This document shows positions 51,252 to 63,113 of a stretch of DNA of 64,000 bases, piece after piece. Position 1 is the first letter of the stretch; each line of letters begins with the position of its first letter. The position numbers and the translations under genes were made by a program. The stretch is from Orientallactaga sibirica (Eukaryota > Chordata > Mammalia > Rodentia > Dipodidae): assembly GCA_036365145.1 (NCBI GenBank), contig JAEOAD010002762.1, positions 22,501-86,500 on the forward strand, written 5' to 3'. The notes beneath the pieces were generated by a model. That model was not told where the DNA came from, did no database searches, and worked only from the letters and a program-made list of their open reading frames with translations.

Positions 51252-52342
51252 AATTTAAATGAGAAAAGAAAAAAGAAACAGGGACTCCTACTTATGGCAG
51301 ACAGCATTCTTGGTACATTATTTTTCCTCAAATATCAGTGAGGATGTGTGCCACTACTTACACACATGCATACACACTCACAGATAGTAAGCCCATAAAA
51401 CATCTCCAAATCAAGGCTGGAGAGATGGCTTAGTGGTTAAGGCACCTGCCTCCTAAGCCTATGAACCCTGGTTCCAATCTCCAGCTGTTCCAATTGCCAG
51501 GTCAGACGTTTAGCCAGATGTAAAGTGACGCAAGTGGGCAATGCTCACTTGACCTGACCAAATGGGCGCACACATCTAGATTTCCTTCTCATCAGCTAAG
51601 ACACTGCTGGCACGCCCATTTCTACCTGTCTTCATGTCTCTCCCTCTCTCTCTATTTCTCTTCTTTCTTTCTGCCTGTCTCTCTACAAAAAATAAAAATA
51701 AATAAATAAATGAATAAATAAATAAATAAATGAAATTTAAATGAAAAAGAAAAAAAATGCAGAAAGCATTCTTGGTACATTATTTTTCCTCAAATATTAG
51801 TGAGGAGTTGTGCCACTAACTACACACATGCATAGACACTCACAGATAGTAAGCCCATAAAACATCTCCAAATCAGGGCTGGAGAGATGGCTTAGGGGTA
51901 AAGGCACCTGCCTCCTAAGCCTAAGAACGCTGGTTCCAATCTCCAGCAGTTGCAATCTCCAGGTCCCACATTTAGGCAGACACAAAATGACACAAGGACA
52001 CAATGCTGCACTTGACCACAAGGAGGCGCACACATATAGATTTCCTTCTCAGGAGCTGAGACACAGCTGGCACGCTCATCTCAACCTGTCTTTCTCTCTC
52101 TCTCTCTCTCTCTATCTCTCTGGGTCTCTTCAAAAAAAAATAAAATATAAACAAATAAATAAACAAATAAATAAACAAATAAATAATATTTAAATGAAAA
52201 AAGAAACAGGGAATCCTGATTATGGCAGAAAGCATTCTTGGTACATTATTTTTCCTCAAATATTAGTAAGGATGTGTGCTACTAACTACACACATGCGTA
52301 CACATTCACAGATAGTAAGCCCATAAAACATCTCCAAATCAG
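50985..52342 (+). repeat. SINE-containing array, part inside the right arm
   Basis: A truncated monomer (50985-51414) is followed by monomers starting with the SINE head at 51415 and 51877. These pair with left-arm monomers 2990, 2513-2989 and 1621-2073 through shared private variants, such as 'tgttccaattgccaggtcagac' and 'gagacacagctggcacgctc'. Confidence 0.92.
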
Positions 52343-52554
52343 GGCTGGAGAGATGGCTTAGCGGTTAATGCGCCTGCCTCCTAAGCCTACAAACCCTGGT
52401 TCCAATCTCCAGCAGTTGCAAACTCCAAGTCACACATTTAGCCAGATGCGCAGTGACGCAAGGACACAATGCCGCACGTGAACACAAGGGAGCTCACACA
52501 TCTAGATTTCCTTCTCAGGAGCTGAGACACTGCTGGCACACCCATCTATACCTG

Positions 52555-52599
<45 letters not shown>

Positions 52600-52999
52600 C
52601 AAAAAATGAAAAAATAATTAATTAATTAATTAAATTTAAATGAAAAAAGAAAAAAGAAACAGGGAATCCTGCTTATGGCAGAAAGCATTATTGCTACATT
52701 ATTTTTCTTCAAATATCAGTAAGGATGTGTGCCATTACCTACACACATGCCTACACACTCACAGATATTAAGCCAATAAAACATCTCCAAATCAGGGCTG
52801 GAGAGACAGCTTAGCAGTTAAGGCACCTGCCTCCTATGTCTAAGAACCCTGGATCCAATCTCAGCAGTTGCCATCTCCAGGTCCAATGTTTAGCCAGATG
52901 CAAATTGATGCAAGGGCGCAATGCTGCACTTGACCACAAGGGGAGCACACATCTAGATTTACTTCTCTGCAGCTGAGATGCCCATCTCTACCTGTCTTC

Positions 53000-53041
<42 letters not shown>

Positions 53042-53459
53042 CTCTCCAAAAATATAAAAAAAATAAATAAATAAATAAATAAATTATAAAATTTAAATGA
53101 AACAAGAAAAAAGAAACAGAAATCCTGCTTATGGCAGAAAGCATTCTTGGTACATTATTTTTCCTCAAATATGAGTTAGGATGTGTGCCACTACCTACAC
53201 ACATGCATACACACTCACAGATAATATGCCCATAAAACATCTCCAAATCAGGGGTGGAGAGATGGCTTACTGTTAAGGTGCCTGCATACTAAGCCTGAGA
53301 ATGCTGGTTCCAATCTCCAGCGGTTCTAATCTCCAGGTCCCACTTTTAGCCAGACACAAAATAACACAAGGGCGCAATGCCGCATTTGACCACAAGGGGG
53401 CTCACACATCTAGATTTCCTTCTCAGCAGCTGAGACACTGCTGGTATACCAAATCTACC

Positions 53460-53507
53460 TGTCTTCTTCTTCTTCTTCTTCTTCTTCTTCTTCTTCTTCT
53501 TCTCTCT

Positions 53508-53559
<52 letters not shown>

Positions 53560-53560
53560 C
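53460..53560. repeat. (TTC)n and (TC)n expansion inside a monomer
   Basis: About 13 ttc units followed by a long (TC)n replace the usual short CT stretch. A very similar expansion occurs in the monomer at 59840-59930. Confidence 0.93.
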
Positions 53561-54049
53561 TCTCTCCAAAAAATAAAAATAAATAAATAAATAAATAAAT
53601 AAAATTTAAATGAAAAAAGGAAAAAAAACAAAAAGGGAATCATGCTTATGGCAGAAAGCATTCTTTGTACATTATTTTTCCTCAAGTATCAGTGAGGATG
53701 TGTAGTGAGGAGGTAGTGACCTACACACATGCATACACAATCACAGATAGTAAGCCCATAAAACATCTCCAAATCAAGGCTGGAGAGATGGCTTAATGGT
53801 TAAGGCACCTGCCTCCTAAGCCTCAAAACGCTAGTTCCAATATACAGCAGTGGCAATCTCCAGGTCCCACGTTTAGCCAGATGCAAAGTGATGCAAGGGC
53901 GCAATGCTGCACTTGACCACAGGGGGCGAACACATTTTGATTTAATTCTCAGCAGCTGACACACTGCTGGCACGCCCATCTCTACCTGTCTTTCTCTCTC
54001 TCTCTCTGTCTGTGTCTCTCTACAGGAATAAATAAATGAATAAATAAAT

Positions 54050-54076
54050 AAATGAAGAAAGAAAAAAAGAAAGAAA

Positions 54077-54120
<44 letters not shown>

Positions 54121-54125
54121 AAGAA
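54050..54125. repeat. (GAAA)n expansion inside a monomer
   Basis: The A-rich tail of the monomer starting at 53778 has become a (GAAA)n tract. A shorter related tract follows the monomer of 55653 (55930-55965). Confidence 0.93.
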
Positions 54126-54940
54126 AATTTAAGTGAAAAAGAAAAAGAAACAGGGAATACTGCTTGTGGCAGAAAGCATTCTTGGTACATTATTTTTCCC
54201 CAAATATCAGTGAGGATGTGTGCCACTACCTACACACATGCAAACACACTGACAGATAGTAAGCCCATAAAACATTTCCAAATCAGTGCTGGAGAGATGG
54301 CTTACTGGTAAGGCGCCTGCCTCCTAAGCCTAGGAAACCTGGTTCCAATCTCCAGCAGTTGCAATCTCCAGATGCAAAGTAATGCAAATGCGCAATGCCT
54401 CCCATGACCGCAAGGGGGCACAAACATCTAGATTTCCTTCTCAGCAGCTGGACACTGCTGGTACACCCAAATCTACCTGTCTTCCTCTATCTCTCTCTCT
54501 CTCTCTCTGTGTCTCTCCCCCAAAAATATAAATAAATAAATAAATCTAAATAAATAAATAAAATTTAAATGACAAAAGAAAAAAAGGAACAGGCAATCCT
54601 GCTTATGGCAGAAAGCATTCTTGGTACATTATTTTTCCTAAAGTATCAGTGAGAATGTGTGCCACTACCTACACACATGCATACACAATCACAGATAGTA
54701 AGCAAATAAAACATCTCCAAATCAGGGTTGGAGAGATGCCTTAGTGGTGAAGGCGCCTGCCTCCTAAGCCATAGAATGCTGGTTCCAATATACAGCAGTG
54801 GCAATCTCCAGGTCCCATGTTTAGCCAGATGCAAAGTGCCGCAACGGTGCAATGCCGCACGTGAATTGAAGGGGGGGCAAACATCTAGATTTACTTCTCA
54901 GCAGCTGAGACACTGCTGGCAGGCCTATCCCTACCTATCT

Positions 54941-54972
<32 letters not shown>

Positions 54973-55861
54973 GCCTCTCCAAAAATATAAAAAATAAGTA
55001 AATAAATAAATAAATAAAACATATAATTTAAATAAAAAAGAAAAAAAGAAACAGGGACTCCTGCTTATGGCAGAAAGCATTCTTAGTAGATTATTTTTCC
55101 TCAAATATCAGTGAGGATGTGTGCCACTACCTACACACATGCAAACACACTGACAGATAGTAAGCCCATAAAACATCTCCAAATCTGGGCTGGAGAGATG
55201 GCTTACTGGTTAAGGCGCCTTCCTCCTAAACCTATGAACCCTGGTTCCAATCTCCAGCAGTTGTAATCTCCAGGTCCCATGTTTAGCCATATGCAAAGTA
55301 ACACAAATGCACAATGCCGCACATGACCACAAGGGGGTGCACACATCTAGATTTTCTTTTCAGCAGCTGAGACATTGCTGGCACCCCCAAATCTACCTGT
55401 CTTCCTCTCTCTCGCTCTCTCTCCCTCTCTCTGTGTGTCTCTCTCCAAAAATTAAAAATGAATGAATAAATGAATAAATAAATAAAATTTAAATGAAAAA
55501 AGAACAAAAAACAAACAGGGAATCCTGCTTATGGCAGAAAGCCTTCTTCGTACATTATTTTTCCTCAAGTATCAGTGAGGTTGTGTGACACTACCTACAC
55601 ACATGCATACAAAATCACAGATAGTAAGCCCAAAAAAAATTCTCCAAATCAGGGCTGGAGAGATGGCTTAGTGGTTAAGGCACCTGCCTCCGAACTCTCA
55701 GAACGCTGGTTCCAATATACAGCAGTGGCAATCTCCAGGTCCCATGTTTAGCCAGATGCAAAGTGATGCAAGGGCGCAATGCTGCACTTGACCACAAGGG
55801 GGCGCACACATTTAGATTTACTTCTCAGCAGCTGACACACTGCTGGGATGCCCATCTCTAC

Positions 55862-55905
<44 letters not shown>

Positions 55906-56385
55906 CTCTCTACAGGAATAAATAAATGAAGAAAGAAAGAAAGAGAGGAAGAAAGAAAGAAAATTTAAGTGAAAAAAAGAAAAAAGAAACAGGGAATACT
56001 GCTCGTGGCAGAAAGCATTCTTGGTACATTATTTTTCCTCAAATATCAGTGAGGATGTGTGCCACTACCTACACACATGCAAACACACTGACATATAGTA
56101 AGCCCATAAAACATGTCCAAATAAGGGCTGGAGAGATGGCTTACTGGTAAAGGCGCCTGCCTCCTAAGCCTACGAACCCTTGTTCCAATCTCCAGCAGTT
56201 GCAATCTCCAGGTCCCACGTTTAGCCAGATGCAAAGTGACACAAGGGAGCAATGCAGCATTTGACCACAAGGGGGCAAACATCTAGATTTCCTACTCATC
56301 AGCAGAATGGACACTGCTGGCACGCCCAAATCTCTACCTGTCTTTCCCTCTCTCTCTCTGTGTGTTTGTCTCCAAAAAGTATTAA

Positions 56386-56416
<31 letters not shown>

Positions 56417-56489
56417 AATTTAAATCAAAAATAAAAAAGAACAGGGACTCCTGCTTATGGCAGAAAACATTCTTGGTACATTATTTTTC

Positions 56490-57345
56490 CTCAAGTTTCA
56501 GTGAGGAATGTCTGCCACTACCTACACACATGCTACACAATCACACATGCAAATGAAACACAAATCAGGGCAGATAAATGCTGGGCCAAAATATAAATCT
56601 CCAAATCAGGGCTGCACGCCCATCCCTAGAGTGCCTCTCAAAATATAAAAAATAAGTAAATAAATAAATAAATAAATAAATAATAAAATTTAAATGAAAA
56701 AAGTAAAAACAAACAGGGAATCCTGCTTATGGCAGAAAGCATTCTTGGTAAATTTTTATCCTGTGCCACTACCTACACACATGCTTACACAATCACAGAT
56801 AATAAGCCCATAAGACATCTCCAAATCAGGGCTGGAGAGAGCTTATGGTTCCAAAGCCTAAGAACTCTGGTTCCAATCTCCACTCCTCCAGTGTCTCCAA
56901 CCAGGTCCCACGTTTAGCCAGATGCAGTGACACAAGGGTGCAAACTCTCAGATACATCTAGATTTCCTTCTCAGCATGCCCATCTCTACCTGTCTTCCTC
57001 CCTCCCTCTCTCTCTCCCCTCTCTCTCTCTCTTCTCTGTGTCTCCAAGACATAAAAAAATTTAAAAATGAGTAAATAAATAAAGACATGGCAGGGACTCC
57101 CAGCATTTTTGTTTAGCCAGATGCACTACCTACACACAGTGATGCAATCTGGGCTGGAGAGATGCAATGCTGCACTTAACCCTACAAGGGGTCCCAATCT
57201 CCAGCAGTTGCAATTTCCACTTCATCAGCAGCTGACACACTGCTGGGGGCGCCCATCTCTACTGCTGTCTTTCTCTTCTCCTCTCTTCTTCTTCTTCTTC
57301 TTCTCTCTTCTCTCTACAGGAATAAATAAATGAAGTGTGTGTGTG
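56490..57345 (+). repeat. Scrambled array segment I
   Basis: Short monomer pieces appear with many internal deletions and out-of-order joins. For example, 57110-57160 has 'tgtttagccagatgcactacctacacacagtgatgcaatctgggctgg', mixing SINE body and spacer. Head-to-head spacing drops to 220-390 bp. Confidence 0.8.
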
Positions 57346-57815
57346 AAAGAAACCAAAAATAAAAGAAAATTAAATAAAATTAAATTTGAAAAAGAAAAAG
57401 AAACAGGGAATCCTGCTTATGGCAGAAAGCATTCTTGGTACATTATTTTTCCTCAAGTATCAGTGAGGATGTGTGCCACGACCTACACACATGCAAACAC
57501 AATGACAGATAGTAAGCCCATAAAACATCTCCAAATCAGGGCTGGAGAGTTGCCTTAGTGGTTCAGGTGCCTGCCTCCTAAGCCTCAGAACCCTTGTTCC
57601 AATCTCCAGCAGTTGCAATCTCCAGGTCCCACGTTTACCCAGATGCAAAGTGACGCAAATGCGCAATGCAGCCCATGACCACAAGGGGGCACAAACATCT
57701 AGATTTCCTTCTCAGCAGCTGGACACTGCTGGCACACCCAAATCTACCTGTCTTCCTCTCTCTCTATCTTTCTCTCTCTCTGTGTGTGTTTGTGTCTCTC
57801 TCCAAAAAGTATTAA

Positions 57816-57850
<35 letters not shown>

Positions 57851-58235
57851 ACAAATAAATAAAATTTAAATCAAAAAAGAAAAAAAGGAACAGGCAATCC
57901 TGCTTATGGCAGAAAACATTCTTGGTACATTATTTTTCCTCAAGTATCAGTGAGAATGTCTGCCACTACCTACACACATGCATACACAATCACAGATAGT
58001 AAGCAAATGAAACATCTCCAAATCAGGGCTGGAGAGATGCCTTAGTGGTGAAGGAGCCTGCCTCCTAAGCCATAGAATGCTGGTTCCAATATACAGCAGT
58101 GGCAAACTCCAGGTCCCACGTTTAGCCAGATGTAAAGTGGCGCAAAGGCGCAATGCCGCACGTTAATTCAAGGGTGCCCAGACATCTAGATTTTCTTCTC
58201 AGCAGCTGAGACACTGCTGGCACGCCCATCCCTAC

Positions 58236-58280
<45 letters not shown>

Positions 58281-58514
58281 CCTCTCCAAAAATATAAAAA
58301 ATAAGTAAATAAATAAATAAATAATAAAATTTAAATGAAAAAAGTAAAAACAAACAGGGAATCCTGCTTATGGCAGAAAGCATTCTTGGTAAATTTTTAT
58401 CCTCAACTATCTCTTAGGATGTGTGCCACTACCTACACACATGCTTACACAATCACAGATAATAAGCCCATAAGACATCTCCAAATCAGGGCTGGAGAGA
58501 TGGCTTAGCGGTTA

Positions 58515-59480
58515 AGGTAACTAAGCCTAAGAACCTATTTACAATCTCCAGGTCCCAAATCAGACACAAAGTTGGCAATACCACTCTAGACCACAGGGGA
58601 GTAAACATCGTTCAGATTTCCTTAGAGCTGGCCTGCCCATCTCTACCTGTCTTCCTCTTTCTCTCTCTCTGAGTCCCAAAAACATAAAAATAAAAATGAG
58701 TAAATAAATAAATAAAATGTAAATGAATAAAGCAAAAAGAAACAGAGAATCCAGATGCAGAAAGCATTCTTGACACTTAAATAAGGAGGTGCACTATCTA
58801 CACACATGCAAACACACTGACAGATAGTAAGCCCATAAAACATGTTTCCTTCAGGGCTCAGCATCAGGGACCCTGGTTCCAATCTCCAGCATTTGCAATC
58901 TCCAGGTCCCACGTTTACTCAGATCTGCCGCACTCCCTCCCTCTGGATTTCCTCTCAGCCTTCTCAGCATCTGTCTCCAAAAATAAAAATAGATAAAAAA
59001 TAAATAAATAAAATTTAAATGAAAAAAAAAAAAAAAAACAGGGAAATGGCAGAAAGCATTCCTGGTACATTATTTTCCCTCAAGTATGATTGAGGATGTG
59101 TGCCACTACCTACACATGCATACACAATCACAGATAGCCCAGGGCTCTACACGCTGGTTCCAATATACAGCAGTGGCAATCTCCAGGTCCCAAGTTTAGC
59201 CAGATGCAAACTCCAAGACATCAAATCTAAAAATATTAAAAATGTGATAATAAAATTTAAATAAAATGTAAAAGAAACAGGAATCCTCTCAGTACATTTT
59301 TTTCCTCATAAGGATGTGCACTACCTAAAACACTCTCAAAAATAAATAAAAATCTCTCAGGGCTGGAAAGATGGCTTTATTTATGGACTCTTAAAATGTA
59401 ACATCATTTTTGCTACAAAAAAAATAAAAAAAACATAAAAATTAAAAAATTAAGTAAATAAAAAAAACATAAAAAAAAAA
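58515..59480 (+). repeat. Scrambled array segment II
   Basis: Monomers lose large parts of the SINE body and spacer, ending in an A-rich patch (59225-59480) where the monomer is barely recognisable. Regular monomers resume at 59490. Confidence 0.8.
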
Positions 59481-59884
59481 GAAAAAAGAAACAGGGACTC
59501 CTGCTTATGGCAGAAAGCATTTTTGGTACATTATTTTTCCTCAAATATCAGTGAGGATGTGTGCCACTACCTACACACATGCAAACACACTGACAGATAG
59601 TAAGCCCATAAAACATCTCCAAATCTGGGCTGGAGAGATGCCTTACCAGTTAAGGTGCCTGCCTCCTAAACCTACAAACCCTGGTCCCAATCTCCAGCAG
59701 TTGCAATTTCCAGGTCCCATGTTTAGCCATATGCAAAGTGACGCAAATGCGCAATGCCACACTTGACCACAAGGGGGCTCACATATCTAGATTTCCTTCT
59801 CGGCAGCTGAGACACTGCTGGCACACCCAAATCTACCTGTCTTCTTCTTCTTCTTCTTCTTCTTCTTCTTCTTCTTCTTCTTCT

Positions 59885-59934
<50 letters not shown>

Positions 59935-60377
59935 CTCCAAAAAAACCAAAAATAAATGAAGAATTAAATAAAATCTAAATTTAAAAAGAAAAAAAGAAAC
60001 AGGGAATCCTGCTTATGGCAGAAATCATTCTTGGTACATTATTTTTCCTCAAGTATCAGTGAGAATGTGTGCCACTACCTACACACATGCATACACAATC
60101 ACAGATAGTAAGCCCATAAAACATCTCCAAATCAGGGCTGAAGAGATGCCTTAGTGGTTCAGGTGCCTGCCTCCTAAGCCTCAGAATGCTGGTTCCAATA
60201 TACAACAATGGAAATCTCCAGGTTCCACGTTTAGCCAGATGTAAAGTGATGGAAGGGCACAATGCCTCACTTTTCCACAGGGGGTGCACACCTTTAGATT
60301 TACAGTTTCTCAGCAACTGACACCACACTGTTGCAGGGCAGACATCTAGATTCTTCTCAGCAGCTGACACACTGCTA

Positions 60378-60416
<39 letters not shown>

Positions 60417-60724
60417 GAGTTTCTCTCCAAAAATATTAAAAATAAATATAAATAAATAAATAAATAAATAAATATATAATAAAGAAAGAAAGAAATGAAT
60501 AAATAAAAAAAAGAAAAAGAAATCCTGCTTGTCTTCCAAAACATTCTCTCTAAAAAAATTAAATAAATAAATGGTTAAAAAAAAAATTATTGCTTTGGCA
60601 GAAAGCATTCTTGGTACATTATTTTTCCTCAAATATCAGTGAGGATGTGTGCCACTACCTACACACATGCATACACACTCACAGATAGTAAGCCCATAAG
60701 ACATCTCCAAATCAGGGCTGGAGA

Positions 60725-61030
60725 GATGGCTTGTCACCCAAATCTACCTGTCTTCCTCTCCCCCTCCTCCCTCCTCCCCTTCTCCTCCCTCCTCCTCTGG
60801 TTCTTCTTCCTTCAGGAAAAAATTGGCTGGGAGATGCGCCTCCCCATCAGCCTACATGAACCAAAGGTTCCAATCTCCAGCAATTATAATCTCCAGGTCC
60901 CACGTTTAGCCAGATGCAAAGTGACTCAAAGGCCCAATGTCGCATGTGATTCTTCTCACACATCTTTGATCCACTACCTACACACATGATACACTGGCAC
61001 AGCCTCATCTCTACCTGTCTTCCTCTGGCA
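60725..61030 (+). repeat. Scrambled array segment III
   Basis: After a normal SINE head at 60716 the unit jumps to a C-rich tract (60745-60800), then to SINE and spacer pieces out of order. A similar but smaller disturbance lies at 61590-61720 and 61905-61950. Confidence 0.75.
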
Positions 61031-62031
61031 CGCCCATCTCTACCTCTCTCTCTCTCTCTCTCTCTCTCTCGCCTCTCTGTCTCTCTTTGTGCCTCTCCAA
61101 AAATATAAAAAATAAGTAAATAAATAAAATTTAAATGAAAAAAGTAAAAAGAAACAGGGAATCCTGCTTATTGCAGAAAGCATTCTTGGTAAACTTTTTT
61201 CCTCAAATATCTGTTAGGATGTGTGCCACTACCTACACACATGCATACATACTCACAGATAATATTCCCATAAAATATCTCCAAATCATGGGCGGAGAGA
61301 TGGCTTAGTGGTTAAGGTGCCTGCCTACTAAGCCTAAGAATGCTGGTTACAATCTCCAGGTCCCACGTTTAACCAGACACAAAGTGACACAAGGGCGCAA
61401 TACCACTCTAGACCACAGGGGGCACAAACATCTAGATTTCCTTCTCAGCAGCAGAGACACTGCTGGCCTGCCCATCTCTACCTGTCTTCCTCTTTCTCTC
61501 TCTCTCTCTGTCTCTGAGTCTCTCTCCAAAAACCTGAAAAAAGCAAAAAGAAACAGAGAATCCTGCTTATGGCAGAAAGCATTCTTTCTACTCTCTATTT
61601 CTCCAAAAAACATAGTAAAAATAAAAATGAGTAAACTAAATAAACAAATGTAAACAAAAGCAAAGAAACAGATTCATGGCAGAAAGCCCTGGCAGAAAAC
61701 ATGCCACACACCCAAATATCAGGGAGGATGTGTACCACTATCTACACACATGCAAACACACTGACAGATAGTAAGCCCATAAAACATGTCCAAATCAGGG
61801 CTTACCGGTTAAGGCCCCTCCTCCTACGCCTACGAATCCTGGTTCCAATCTCCAGCAGTTGCAATCTCCAGGTCCCACGTTTACTCAGATGCAAAGTGAT
61901 GCAACACACCAATGCATCAACTTGAAGACAATGCCAGATGCATGACCACAAGATGGCGCTCACACACATCTGGATTTCCTTCTCAGCAGCTTAGACACTG
62001 ATGGCACACCAAATCTACCTGTCTTCCTCAC

Positions 62032-62072
<41 letters not shown>

Positions 62073-63081
62073 CTCTCTCCAAAAATAAAAATAGATAAAT
62101 AAATAAATAAATAAATAAAATTTAAATGAAAAAAGAAAAAAAAACAAACAGGGAATCCTGCTTATGGCAGAAAGCATTGTTCATACATTATTTTTCCTCA
62201 AGTATCAGTGAGGATGTGTGCAACTACCTACACACATGCATACACAATCACAGATAGTAAGCCCATAAAACATCTCCAAATCACAGCTGGAGAGATGGCT
62301 TAGTGGTTAAGGCGCCTGCCTCCGAACTCTCAGAACGCTGGTTCCAATATACACCAGTGGCAATCTCCAGGTCCCAAGTTTAGCCAGATGCAAAGTGATG
62401 CAAGGGCGCAATACTGCACTTGACCACAGTGGGGCACACACATTTAGATTTACTTCTCAGCAGCTGACACACTGCTGGCATACCCATCTCTACCTGTCTT
62501 CCTGTCTCTCTCCCTCTCTCTCTCTCTCTATGTGTGCCTGCTTAGCAAAACATTCCTGGTCTTTCTCCCTTAAAATCTCTCTAAGTACCTCTCCAAAATA
62601 AATAATTAATTAATTAATTTAATAATAAAATTTAAATTAAAAAGTAAAAGAAACAGGGAATCCTGCTTACTGGCAGAAAGCATTCTTGGTACATTTTTTC
62701 CTCTAATATCTGTTAGGATGTGTGCCACTACCTGGCACACACATGCTTACACACTCACTAACTACAGATAATAAGCCCATATAAAAGATCTCCAAATCAG
62801 GGCTGGAAAGATGGCTTAGCAGTTATGGTGCCTGCCTCCTAAGCCTAAGAATGCTAGTTCCAATCTGCAGCAGTTCCAAAAATCCAGGTCCCACGTTTGA
62901 AAAAAAAAAAAGAAACAGGGACACAGAGTGACACAAGGGCACAATGCCACACTAAACCACAAAGGGCTGCAAAGATCTAGATTTCCTTCTTCCTTCTCAG
63001 TTGCAGCAGAGATACTGCAATGCACGCACTTATAAAACACATCTCAGCAGCTGAGACACCTGCACACCCATCTCTACCTCT

Positions 63082-63113
<32 letters not shown>

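Larger units (their letters stand above)
48019..52342 (-). repeat. Right arm of the large inverted repeat
   Basis: Reverse complement of 1621-6170. It is 4.32 kb long because it lacks one array monomer (left 2074-2512) and has gained a 170-bp L1 insertion plus a longer TG repeat. The inner end (48019) cuts the BCL2L1 retrocopy. The outer end merges into the long array, where spacer homology to the left copy stops at about 52342. Confidence 0.93.
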
